This document shows, one piece after another, positions 9,528 to 21,353 of a DNA stretch of 64,000 bases. Source of the stretch: Hirundichthys speculiger (lineage: Eukaryota; Chordata; Actinopteri; Beloniformes; Exocoetidae). The position numbers and the translations under genes are program-made. Under the pieces are notes generated by a model. That model was not told the origin of the DNA and did not search any database. It was given only the letters and a program-made list of their open reading frames with translations. Within the stretch, counting starts at the first letter, position 1. Each line of letters begins with the position of its first letter. The stretch covers positions 1-64,000 of the forward strand of contig JAGFBZ010002032.1 of the NCBI GenBank assembly GCA_018398805.1. Direction: 5' to 3'.

Positions 9528-11660
9528 ACGCACCACTGGAGGACCTTCGCATTTAGACACAAACACACACTCACACACTCACACACACTCAACTCATCAT
9601 AAACCGTCGTAGAGTTTCATTCTCTGGCTTTTTTTCTTTCTGTACTTTTCAAACACAAAAGTACATATTTCCATCAGCATAGAAGTGTTTACTGTAGTGA
9701 AGTCTTAGACCAGAAGGTGAAAGGGGAGGAAAAATCATCTCACAGAGGAATTAAATCCAAACTTGTTTTCCCATTTTATGAAAACCACATCAATAGTTTC
9801 TTTTCCTGTCCATTCAGACCTTTTACAAAAAAAAAAAAAAAAAGAAGAAATAATGTCAACAAATCAAGGAAACCGTTGGGTGCTAAGAATGAGTGAGTTT
9901 TAGGCACCTTCTCTTCATCTAATCCCCTCTTTCAGAATCTTTTTATTAATATTGGAGATTTGTGCAGGTGATCTGAAAGAAGACTTTTAGGAGTTAGCTG
10001 GGATTTTTTTTTACAGGTAAACTTCAGAGCTGACTAGATTTATAAAACATCTACGCCAGAGAGAAACGTACCAGAATACAGCTGCAGGGGATGGAAAACT
10101 TCTACACAAAACCCAGAAAAAACCTGAACATGTGGATTTACAGAGGGCACTTTATGTTTTTTTTTTTTCTTTCTTTTTTGTTATTTTAATGTTTAAAGCA
10201 TTAATCTTTAAGAGTGAAATGCAAAAACAGATATGCTTAAGATCAGACAAGCAGATCTTTATATTCAGATCACCTATTTTCAATTTCCTGTTGCCTAAAT
10301 ATTTGAAAACTTCAGTCTCTTCTGTCAGAAACCTACAGAGCTCACATCTGGAGACACATCTGGGGCACTTTGATGTTTAAAAGCAACTTGATTTCCTTCT
10401 GAAAAGTTTATATCATGGTTAAGTGTCATTAAATGCACCTCATTATAAAACAAAGTATCATGTGAGCAGGTGAACGATAGAAAGACCAGAAACGCAGGTG
10501 AAACCACTGATTCATGATTTAGACCTGAGTTACGAAGAATTCCAGCTGTGTTGACGTTGTCAGAAAGCTTCGTTAAAAACACGCCTGCAGGGGTTTTAAA
10601 CCACTTTGGACTCTTCACACAGAGATCCGTCAGCTGGAGGCTGAAACTGGACCCCTGATCGTGTTTACTCAGATTTACCGAGACACCCAGGTTTAATCTT
10701 TACCGTAACTAACAGGACAAGCAGAGTCCTGCCACCTGATCATTCTTCCTTAATTTATGAAAAAAAAAAAAACAGTTAAACATTGTTTTACAATTAGAAA
10801 ACCACCAACAAGTATAATTGTAGAGTAAGATTGTTATACCTTAATTAAAATAAAAAAAAATGGTCTAAATATTCTTCCCAGTTTTCCAGATTATTCTTGG
10901 TCTGTCCCTCTTCCTTCAGCATTTTCTCTATTCATTTTCCTTATTTATTTATTTTTATTTTATCTTTTGAGTATGTGACATAAATGTGAGCAGAGGAATG
11001 GGTTTACGTTTTTCTTTAAATAAGTCAGAACATTAACAGTCATGGAGTCATCAAGCTGATGTTCTTCTGGGTCGGTTTGAGGCTTTTTAATGTTTTGAGC
11101 CTACAGATTATTTTGTTCCCTCCATGTCAGTGAATTTGGTCCAAACTAAAGAAGAAGGAAAGAAAAGCAGCCAATTCCAACTTTTCGTGGTGTCTTTATT
11201 AATCCCTGCATAACGGGTGATTTCAGGATTAAAATATACTTTAGAAGTGGATTGTTACACTATTTTTTTTTCTCCCTGTAGAGGCTTAGTGACTGTCAAA
11301 ACAAAGGAACAAGTCAAAACAGTGTGTTGAATTAAAACTCATCAGCCATCTTTATTTTCAGACTTTCTTTTATTTTATTTTCTAAAATGTTCTGCGTGGA
11401 AAAATCTGTCGTGTCATCAAAAAGAGATCATGAACGTCGTCACATGTTCATATAATCCAAAAATGAAACTGTCCACCATGACAGACAGGTTGAACGGGGA
11501 GGTATTTGTGACTGAAGGACGACTTGTTAGCTAGGAGGACTAGTCTAAGTATTATAGGACTAGTTAGAATGAGAACAGTTGTACAACAAACAAACAAAAA
11601 GATTTTTAAAGTGTCTCTGTGCATTTGTACGCTGAATGTTATTTTATAAAACATGAGTGC

Positions 11661-13430
11661 AGCTGGTCCTCTGGAGCAACTAGTTAGTTAGCTGTTGCTC
11701 TGGAGCAACCAGTTAGTTAGCTGTTGCTCTGGAGCAACTAGCTAGTTAGCTGTTTCTCTGGAGCAACTAGTTAGTTAGCTGTTTCTCTGGAGCAACCAGT
11801 TAGCTGTTGCTCTGGAGCAACTAGTTAGTTAGCTGTTGATCTGGAGCAACTAGTTAGTTAGCTGTTGCTCTGGAGCAACTAGTTAGCTGTTGCTCTGGAG
11901 CAACTAGTTAGTTAGCTGTTTCTCTGGAGCAACCAGTTAGTTAGCTGTTGCTCTAGAGCAACCAGTTAGTTAGCTGTTGCTCTGGAGCAACTAGCTAGTT
12001 AGCTGTTTCTCTGGAGCAACTAGTTAGTTAGCTGTTTCTCTGGAGCAACCAGTTAGCTGTTTCTCTGGAGCAACCAGTTAGCTGTTGCTCTGGAGCAACT
12101 AGTTTGTTAGCTGTTGATCTGGAGCAACTAGTTAGTTATCTGTTTCTCTGGAGCAACCAGTTAGCTGTTGCTCTGGAGCAACTAGTTAGTTAGCTGTTGC
12201 TCTGGAGCAACTAGTTAGCTGTTTCTCTGGAGCAACCAGTTAGCTGTTGCTCTGGAGCAACCAGTTAGTTAGCTGTTGCTCTGGAGCAACCAGTTAGTTA
12301 GCTGTTGCTCTGGAGCAACTAGTTAGTTAGCTGTTTCTCTCTGAGCAACTAGTTAGCTGTTTTCTCTGGAGCAACCAGTTAGAGCTAGTTAGCTGTTGAT
12401 CTGGAGCAACTAGTTAGTTAGCTGTTGCTCTGGAGCAACCAGTTAGCTGTTGCTCTGGAGCAACTAGTTAGTTAGCTGTTGCTCTGGAGCAACTAGTTAG
12501 TTAGCTGTTGCTCTGGAGCAACTAGTTAGCTGTTGCTCTGGAGCAACTAGTTAGCTGTTGCTCTGGAGCAACCAGTTAGTTAGCTGTTGCTCTGGAGCAA
12601 CTAGTTAGTTAGCTGTTGCTCTGGAGCAACCAGTTAGTTAGCTGTTGGTCTGGAGCAACCAGGTTAGCTGTTGATCTGGAGCAACTAGTTAGTTAGCTGT
12701 TGCTGTTTGCTGGAGCAACCAGTTAGTGTTTTGCTGGAGCAACTAGTTTAGTTTAGCTGTTTGCTCTGGAGCAACCAGTTAGTTCTGTTTGCTCTGGAGC
12801 AACCAGTTAGTTAGCTGTTGCTCTGTTAGTTAGCTGTTGATCTGGAGCAACTAGTTAGTTAGCTGTTGATCTGGAGCAACTAGTTAGTTAGCTGTTGCTC
12901 TGGAGCAACTAGTTAGCTGTTCTGGGAGCAACCAGTTAGTTTTTGCTCTGGAGCAACCAGTTAGTTAGCTGTTGCTCTGGAGCAACCAGTTAGTTAGATG
13001 TTGCGCTGGAGCAACTAGTTAGTTAGCTGTTGCTCTGGAGCAACCAGTTAGCTGTTGATCTGGAGCAACTAGTTAGTTAGCTGTTGATCTGGAGCAACCA
13101 GTTAGCTGTTGCTCTGGAGCAACTAGTTAGTTATCTGTTGATCTGGAGCAAACAGTTAGCTGTTGCTCTGGAGAAAATAGTTAGTTAGCTGTTGCTCTGG
13201 AGCAACCAGCTAGTTATCTGTTCCTCTGGAGCAACCAGTTAGTTAGCTGTTGCTCTGGAGCAATTAGCTAGTTAGCTGTTGCTCTGGAGAAAATAGTTAG
13301 TTAGCTGTTGCTCTGGAGCAACTAGCTAGTTAGCTGTTGCTCTGGAGCAATCAGCTAGTTAGCTGTTGCTCCGGAGCAACCAGCTAGTTAGCTGTTGCTC
13401 CGGAGCGACTAGTTAGTTAGCTGTTGCTCG
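11661..13430. repeat. 1.77-kb minisatellite with self-complementary units
   Basis: About 60 tandem units, mostly 29 bp with some 25-bp variants lacking one GTTA. The core is GTTGCTCTGGAGCAAC followed by TAGTTAGTTAGCT or CAGTTAGTTAGCT. Each core is an inverted repeat (GTTGCTC against GAGCAAC), so every unit could form a short hairpin in RNA or single-stranded DNA. Units diverge mainly by single substitutions (CTC/ATC, GTTG/GTTT). It lies within the inferred fmr1 3'UTR. Confidence 0.95.
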
Positions 13431-14760
13431 GCTCAAATACAGGTTCCATTTGTTCATTCACAATAATCTATGGTGGTAGCACAAAAATGTCCTTCTGCTC
13501 ATCCTCGTAGAGGGATATGTGACATTTTTGGAAATGTAAATGCTAGAAGGTAAATAAAGTGCATTTATGTGAAAGGTGAAGCTCGCAGTAACTTAGCTAG
13601 ACTTCAGTCAGCCTGCCTTCGTCCAACGTTTACAAAACTCCTCCTCCTGGTACCACGACATCTCGAAAGGTTTCCGACATTATTTTTTTCATAATTTGAG
13701 ATTTAATTGGAACTCTTACAAGTTCCCTCATCTGGTTGCGTCAGTAAACTGGTTTAACTGGAAAATGATCACCACCCGAGGACCAGTCACATCCCAGCTA
13801 TGGTCGCTTAAATAAAATAAAATAAAAAAAAACAACACTTAGTTAAAGCATTTAGCCTGAAACCTAAACTAGACAAGAAAGTAGAATGGCTATTTTTCAC
13901 ATTAATGCAAATAAAGAGAACTTTCTTTTAGGACTATCCTCCATCAGCGAAGGTGAAACAACTTTGTGATAATAGTTGACGCGTCAGCTCGCTATGATTT
14001 GGAGAACAGACGCGTTCATAGCTACGAAGCTGGGAATGTACAGGAAAAACCTTAAGCACATTTTGTGTGACACGTGCCTTTAAAATCTGGCTAGCATCAC
14101 AACTCAGACGTGTAAATCAGGGACGATTGATGAGTCATTGACGGTGGAGCAGGTTCGTAACGGTCTTTTCCTAAAGGGATTTTAATTCATGAACATGTGT
14201 GATGCTCCTCTAAAGTCGATTATTAACGGTTTGTGAGGTTTTTGGACGAGGAAACCGGCTCCTTTGTAAACACTGACGCTCTTGTATCTTTGTACAGTCG
14301 ACAGATAGACGCCTGTAGCTCACGACCTGGTTCAACTGGTCTCTGAACTGGATTTAGTTACTTTGATGCAGACCGTGAGTGGCCACTTTAGTGCCACACG
14401 TACACCCTTTTTAAGAAAAAAAATTAAAAATAAAATAAAAAAAATGTTATCTTAAAACGTAAAGTGATGTGCAACCTTACTTCCATATCCCACTTTCACG
14501 ACTGAAGAGAGAAAAGAAGTGAGGAAGACGACGGGTTGAGCCAGGTCTTTACTTTTCTGTTCTTGCATGTTTGTCTTTACTTTTGGAATTTAAAAAACAT
14601 CCTGTAGGTTTTGATACATTTTCAAAGAAAGACCCGCAGGTTTGATTTTTAAAATCAGTATTACTGTTTTTGCGCATCTCATTGAGTCCAGTTCTGCTGA
14701 AGTGACACTTGGACCGTTGTAGAAAAGAAACCATCATGTAACATAAGAAATCATGGAACC

Positions 14761-14795
<35 letters not shown>

Positions 14796-17700
14796 GTAAG
14801 CTTTTGCAGTGTCAGTGTCTCTATCACTAATCTCTTCAGGACTCAAATGTTCACACTGCACTCTTGTTGAATTTTCTTTTCCTACGAAGCATTCAGTGCA
14901 TCAACAAAAGTGGAAGTAACTTCTGTATTGTTCATAAATTATCCACAGTATGGAGTTGCTTTGTATTGTTGGTTAAAAAAAAAAAAAAAAAAACATGGGG
15001 AGGGTTGGCATACTGTAAATAATGATGTCATTATTTGTCTGGGGGTAAAAAAAAAAAGATTTGTACTATTGTTTCAAATGTGCACTTATCCTGATATTTT
15101 TCTTTTTCTTTTTTTTTCTTTCTTTTTTTGCTGTTTAATATCAAGTTAAATGCTAGAGCTCTTGATAATAAACTTAATGATGTGCGGAAAAGTAGTATGT
15201 TATATATCAGGATTGAGTCATTAACTGAGATGTTTATAGTGCTGAAATACTTGAAATTTAACATTTAACATTACTGAGGTAGGGTGAGGTTTTAGTTTTT
15301 ATTTTTTAACCTAACTGGGAACATCGAGCTGAATGACGTATTAAAGACACAAACAGTAAATCTGAAGGAAAAAAAAAAAAGAATTTAGAGAGAACTGTAT
15401 TTTATGATGCTTATTTGTTTTGGTGGAATTGTGTATAAGACAGGTTTGGTTGGCACTGTAAAAAATATTTTTAATGGTAGCTTGTGAGCTCATCTAATGT
15501 ATACACCAAAACCTAAAGTGATGCTCCTAAAATATAGAATTTGTTGCACCTTTGTGTTTGGATGTCGACTGAAACGTGATCGTTCTTGGTGATCATCGGA
15601 AAACTTCAAATAAACTTTAGGTTTTTCTCCAGGAGGTTCTAGACATTTCTGTAGACATACTTTCTTTTTTTTTTTACAGTGGAATCCTGCCACTCTTGGA
15701 TCCAGTTTTAAGTGTTTAGTGAAGTTAATTATAAAATTAAGGTGTGACTGGAAGTGGTGCTTTACCCAGAAGGATTAATTATACTTGGGGGGTTATTTAC
15801 TTGATTAATTGATTTTTAATTACATCTCATGGTCACTAAGTGACTAAATTAGTCATGAGATTCAGAAACCTTCATCACCTGACCGATCTGAGCTCGTTAT
15901 TTACAGAGATTAAGACCTAAGTGCTCTACAGTCATGTGGAACAGTTGAAGTGATAAACGGTTCTGAAACGAGCTCACAGTTGGACGTCTAGTTGACGTTT
16001 GTCAGAATTCTGGCGGCCCGTTTGTTCAGACCCGTCATGTGAGCGGGTCAGGTTAACGGCAGAATGTTGCTCAATTCAGCATTAAATCAAAACTAAAAGC
16101 AGGCTTTTTATTCTACTTTAAGTTTAAAAATGTATGCATTTACAGATCTCAAACTTGTTTATTTCAAACAAAACCTTATATGTAAACACTTGTGGAAGTA
16201 TATCATCCCAGAACAGATGGAGCTGGTTAGTTGGAGGCCTTCAGTCTTTAAACCAAACTAAACTAAACTAACCACCTCCTGGACCTTTAATAATATTTTT
16301 AGCTTTTAGAAAATGTGCATATTTATTTGCTTTCATCAGCTGTGAGTTAAGTTCACCTGCAGCACCAGGATGAGAAACGTTTCATGATGGATTTACAGAG
16401 ACTTTCTAACGTTCTGTTTACAGAAATTAAAACTTTAATCCAGCTTTTTATCAGTCTGCTGTAACGAATAACGACCTTCAAACTCTTGTATTTACATTTT
16501 TATGCTGATTTTGAACCGCTGCAAAGAAAACTAACTAGAGATGGAAGAAGTTTAGAGTTTTTTCAGGTTGGATCAACCTAAACTTGTAATGTAGAAAAAA
16601 GATTAAAAAGTAAAGGCAACTGCTGCCGCTGAAGAGTTGGAGTCACTGAAGAAACGGACGTATTTATTTAGGAGTCGTATATTTTACTGGTTGTTTTCTG
16701 TTTACCTGCGACAGGTGAAGCTGCAGCATGAAGGTCGTCTCACTAACTTTAACCCTTATCTAACCATCTAACCATCTAAACATGTGGCAACTAGGAAAGC
16801 ATTTAGCTCCATGTACGTCATTTAGGATTCAGAATGATGCTAAAAAAAAAAAATAAAAAAAAGAAATTGTCAACTGAATCCCAAAAGGCTCGATGTCAAA
16901 GGTTTGAAGACATTTTGTGAAAATGTTGCTGCATGTTGTTTGTGACAAAACATCAAGTAGATTTTCACCACTGAACTGTATCAACCCTGATAAGTGATTT
17001 ATTGATCTAAAAAAAAAAAATCACTGTAAACTCACTAGTTTTGCTCTGAAAAGCATCTTTTGTGTGAACCAGAGGTTTGTGACCCAGTTTGGGGTGTTTT
17101 GGACCTTTATGGTTCCTCCATCTTGTCCAACTTACAGGATACAGTTTTATGTTACCTGGTGGTAAACAGAACCACATAAATAATAATTCTCAGGGGACGG
17201 CCAAGAATTTAATTTAGCTGTAGGTTTATCGTTGCTGTTGTCCAGTTAACGAATTTCAGAATGAACCTAAACTGAAATTAAATCAGTACTTTGGTTCTGA
17301 CCCGTCGTCTTCCCTCCTGGTTTTTATAACCTGTGGTCGGTTCGAAAGCAGAAAGACAGAAAGACTTTCTGGAACAAAGAACCCAAAAAGATGAAATTAC
17401 TGCAAATGTATATTAAAAAAAAATTTTAAAATAAAAATGCTTCTAAGTGAAAGACATGAGGCTGAAGCTCTGCAGAGGTTTTATGTTTTATGTTAACAGC
17501 AGCTCATTTAGACTCCAACAGTAAAAGTGATATTACTGTGATTACATCACATCAGTTGGGTTTAATCGGCCCGTTATTCTTTCTGAAGAAAGACTGTTGT
17601 CTAACCAAACCTTGTCCACAAAACCGGTCTTTTTCTTGAACCAGTTATGACACCTGAGGAACTGCATGTAGGAAATCCCAGTTCTGGACCTTTTCCATAA

Positions 17701-17969
17701 TAAACTCCAATAAGTCCATTAGTGTCTCTCCTGCTGAGCTTTTCCTCATGTTGGGATTGTCTGGAAAACCAAACTCTGGACCAGATTGATCCAAAGCTGC
17801 TGGCTGGTTCTCATCCATCCACAGCAGACGTCAGGAGACGTTTAATTGTAGAATATATGTAAAGCCAACAAATACTAACGGGACGTGTTTTGTTCTGTGG
17901 GCTGTTAACGTAAAGATTGCTGGGAAGTTTGGACTTGAAGAGAATCTGTAGATACTTTAATCAGGGTAA

Positions 17970-18002
<33 letters not shown>

Positions 18003-18123
18003 CTGTGAAACTTTGCACTTTCTCAGCATTTTGGTTTGTTTTCTTTTGTATTATTATCTATTAGCATTTAAGATGTTTGGGTTGACATGTCAGGTCTAAT
18101 ATATTTTGTATGCAAGCAGTTTT

Positions 18124-18133
18124 AATAAATAAA
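18124..18133 (+). terminator. fmr1: fmr1 distal poly(A) signal (two overlapping AATAAA)
   Basis: AATAAATAAA provides two overlapping hexamers, followed within 15-30 bases by GT/T-rich sequence (GGTTGGTCTTC, then TTTTTGGTTTTTG). The preceding bases TTTTGTATGCAAGCAGTTT match the remembered end of human FMR1 mRNA. Confidence 0.8.
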
Positions 18134-18559
18134 GGTTGGTCTTCAAGTTGATCTGACAGATTTTTGGTTTTTGTTTTTTTCTTAAAGGCTTTTATAGTTT
18201 AGAGCTGAAAACTTTTGGGCAAGCATACGGCATGCGGCAGTCAATTAGACCATGGTTCTCAACTGGTGGGTCGTGACCCAAAATGAGGTCCAACCCTTTT
18301 CATGGGTTTGGGCCTTAATTGGGGAAAAAAAAAAAAAAAAAAAAAAAATTGTCATTCATCCTCCTTAACAGTAGATGGCGATAATATCCTGTAATGTGAG
18401 TTTGACAACCCGCCAGTTTTCCACCATAAGAAGAAGACCTGCTAAGTTTTTTTTTCCATATGTTTAGCAGGTGAAACACAGATCAACGAAGAATAATTGA
18501 GATTAGGATTTTCTTATCTTGAAGGTCAAAGGTCAGTGATGGTTTATTCAGATAAAAAC

Positions 18560-20779
18560 CAGTCACGTGCAGAGGGGGGGGCTTAGGGTGCTCGAGCAAC
18601 CTGCCCCTTTGCCCCCCTTGATGGGCAAAGTGCCCTTTTGTCAAGGCATTTTTTTTTATTTTTTTTTTTTGGGTGCGTTGTGTTTGTAGGCCTGCCTGTG
18701 CCCTTTAACAATAAAATTTAAGAATTAATAAAATTTAGCTAAATAAAATGATGACCTTTAACGTTGTTCATCCTGACGTGCCCTACACGCCCCCACGTGC
18801 CCTCACTTGCCCTCCCTGCTCTGACCCCGTCGCGACTATTGACACCTTTGCTGAAGTGCAACTCCTGTCTGCAGGAGAAAAAACTGACAACTTACAGGAG
18901 TATTTATCTTCAATTGCCGGTAATTAGGGGTTTGCAGCATGTGCACGTTGTTTGGTGTATTTTAAGGCAAACCGACGAAGTGAATGAGCATGCTGTTGCA
19001 ACGTTACCTGTTACCAGAGTCAATACTCTGCTGTTACTGACTGACAAGTAGTGGCCATTAGCCGCTAGCTAACCGAGGGGGGCGGAGGGGAGTATGATAA
19101 GGCTTCTTGTTTCTGTCTTTCTTTTGTCATGGGCGAAGTGTATTCTGCCACCTTTTAGAGAACATATTTTAAAGGGCTTTCCCCCCCTTTCTGGGGCTTA
19201 TTATTTTCACTAAAACTGTGCAAATATGCATATTTCATAATGTTGGACTATTATATTACAATATTGTTTTATAAACACCGCACTGTATTTCTATATTTTG
19301 TAAAGAAAATGCATTCAGAACAGGATTAGAATAGATGTATATTTTAAATATTACAAAATATGGATTTACAGTGCAGCAAGTTTAATGTTTACAACAGCAA
19401 AATTATTATATAAACTGAACAATTCTCACTAGGAAGAAATAGGAAAATGTCAGTGAAAAAATGTAATTTTAACTAACTAATATATTGTTGTACTATACAT
19501 CTATAAGTATAGTTGTAATATCTGCGAATTTAAACATTTAATTAGCTTTCTGCCTTGCCCAAAGTGGATTCAAACAAAATTGAATGTAAGCATAAATACA
19601 TTATGTTATATTGATTACGTTATTACCTTTATTCTTCTACTTATTATCACTTTATTATTATAGCATTAGGAATAAATATTAAGGACAGATTCTGGATCAG
19701 CACCCATGAGCAAACTTGTGGCCATAGTATACAGTATTTTCTGGAAAAGGAATGAAAGTCATATGTGTGTACATGTTGTGTGTATGTGTAAGTGTGTAAG
19801 GGGAATCAGATTTTCTTTTATTAATCATGATATTTCATTCTGCAGACATGCCTCGTAAGGAGAGGAGGTGGAAGAAAAAACAAAAGGAGCTGCGTGAGGC
19901 TGCAAAGGCAGTGGATCCCTCACTAGCTGGGTGAAGAGCACAACAGGTAAAATAACACATGTACCAGTTGTTTACATTGCAGAGGTATTCGGTATAAAGA
20001 CACAATAATAAACACAATTGCAAGTTTTAGTTCTATAACATTTTTGTATCATTACCTTATTAGGTGCAACAGTTGTCAAGTATGAATAATGAAATAATAG
20101 ATTAATGCAATAGCAAAACTTGTGCCTTGTTCTCAGATGGACAGCGAGTGGACACACAACACACACACCCACCTCTGACCATATAGATTTTTTTGTAGCA
20201 CTCTTACCCCTGCCCATGACCACCCAATCTCCCCACCTAATGTTCTCTTTCAGTTATTTCCCACCACTTTCTTGAACTGTTGCCTTATTTTCCACTTGCA
20301 GCAGCTCTTGGTGTGCAGCAGCCATCATCCTTCCCCCAGCAAACTCTCAGCACTACAGCAGGTCAGTCAGAGTGAGCCAGTTGCATGCAATGTCAAAACT
20401 TTGGGATCTCTTGTTATTATCACCTGTTTCACTTGTTTAATCACTACCATTTCTCCCATGTTTGTTTTATGTCTAAAGTCCAATCAACACAAGCCCTCCA
20501 ACACTTAAGCAGCCATCCCAGAACCCTTCAACAGCAACTGTATACCCCATCAGGTAAAACACAGCTACTTCTGCTTTGCATTGTCCCACCTATGAAATGG
20601 GATGGGGGACAATGATATGTATGATGCAATTCATGTTACATTCTTTATGAATATAGGTTGCTATATTCAGCTAGTTATGCTATAGTTTATGTCGTCATAA
20701 GCTGTTTTAAAGTCTTGTTCCATGTGCCCCTTTTTTAACTTTCAGCACCTGCCCCTCCAAAGGTCTCTGCACGGCCCTG
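18560..20779 (+). mobile_element. hAT-like element with relic transposase exons, nested
   Basis: The termini CAGTCACGTGCAGAG and CTCTGCACGGCCCTG form an imperfect inverted repeat. The duplication GATAAAAAC/GATAAAAC (18551-18559 and 20780-20787) flanks it with one indel. It contains four short exon-like blocks with splice signals (see the pseudogene entry), so it appears to be an internally deleted copy of a coding element. Confidence 0.78.
19846..20762 (+). pseudogene. relic spliced N-terminus of a hAT-type protein
   Basis: Four blocks with AG acceptors and GT donors read in one protein if spliced: 19846-19946 (ATG at 19848, starting MPRKERRWKKKQKEL, very basic, with one frameshift near its end before VKSTT), 20302-20361 (LGVQQPSSFPQQTLSTT), 20479-20553 (QSTQALQHLSSHPRT and LQQQLYTPS) and 20746-20762 (PAPPK). 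Splice phases agree between blocks 2, 3 and 4. A basic start followed by Gln/Ser/Pro-rich linker resembles the region before the zinc finger of fish hAT transposases, but I cannot name the family. No catalytic domain remains. Confidence 0.5.
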
Positions 20780-21353
20780 GATAAAACTATATATTTTGAG
20801 TTATTTTTGAAACTACTGTTCAGTAGTTTATTTCATGTTTGTGCATAAAAGCACTATTGAGTCTTAAAAATATCGTTTGCTGAAATGTTCTGATTGTTAT
20901 GTCAGCTTTATGATTAATGCTTAAATAAGTGACTAGATAGTTTTAATAGGAAGTTGTTATATATTCAGGAAGTGGGTACTCAGCAAATGCTACATATTTG
21001 AGTTCTTTTTTTGAAACTACTGCTCAGTGGTTTCACTGTTTTATTTCATGTTTTTGCATGTTGAGTCTGTTAAAAAAGGCTGAAGTTACTAAAATGAAGT
21101 GTTTTGGATTTAATTAAAATGCAGCTAATTGAGCATCAAAGGGAATATTTCCCACTTGAAGCCATTTTGTTTCACAGTAAACTTATTTTTTTGTGTTGGC
21201 ATTTTGTGATATTCTGTTCTACTATCTCCGATTCAAACTGACGATCTTTTCATTCAATAAATTAGAGAAGTTGGAAATGTTCCTTGATTTGGGTCACTGC
21301 TTGTCATTAAGGGTGATGGTGGGACCTGAAACCGGACCAGTTCAGAACCACTG

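Larger units (their letters stand above)
9528..18150 (+). other. fmr1: fmr1 3'UTR, about 8.6 kb
   Basis: No other gene start or strong repeat boundary occurs between the fmr1 stop and 18150. At the far end, the block around 18100-18150 (ATATATTTTGTATGCAAGCA followed by AATAAA and a GGTCTTC-type tail) closely resembles the last 50 bases of the human FMR1 mRNA as I recall them, including a nearby GTTGACAT. This makes 18124-18133 the likely distal poly(A) signal. The UTR would be three to four times longer than in human (about 2.3 kb). It carries several A or T homopolymers (for example 9826-9843, 14763-14792, 14974-14993, 17975-18001), a minisatellite (11661-13430), and an AU-rich block with PUF-like TGTAAATA (about 15014) and many ATTT motifs. 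Earlier poly(A) sites may exist. Confidence 0.72.
18251..21353 (+). mobile_element. hAT-like element (CAGTGGTTCTCAAC family), interrupted by a second element
   Basis: The left end reads CATGGTTCTCAACTGGTGGG and the right end CCAGTTCAGAACCACTG, the same termini as the copies at 31168-32055 (same orientation) and 44353-45268 (reversed). The inner sequence matches those copies, including AGATGGCGATAAT near 18372. The flanking 8-mers agree only partly, so the copy is old. A 2.2-kb element (18560-20779) sits inside. Without it the element is about 880 bp and has no coding capacity. Confidence 0.85.

Noticed and set aside
11661..13430. CRISPR array
   Set aside because: Regular repeats, but there are no unique spacers, and the context is vertebrate; it is a minisatellite.
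14549..15264. Small frames with Lys or Phe runs after fmr1
   Set aside because: They read through A/T homopolymers in the inferred 3'UTR.
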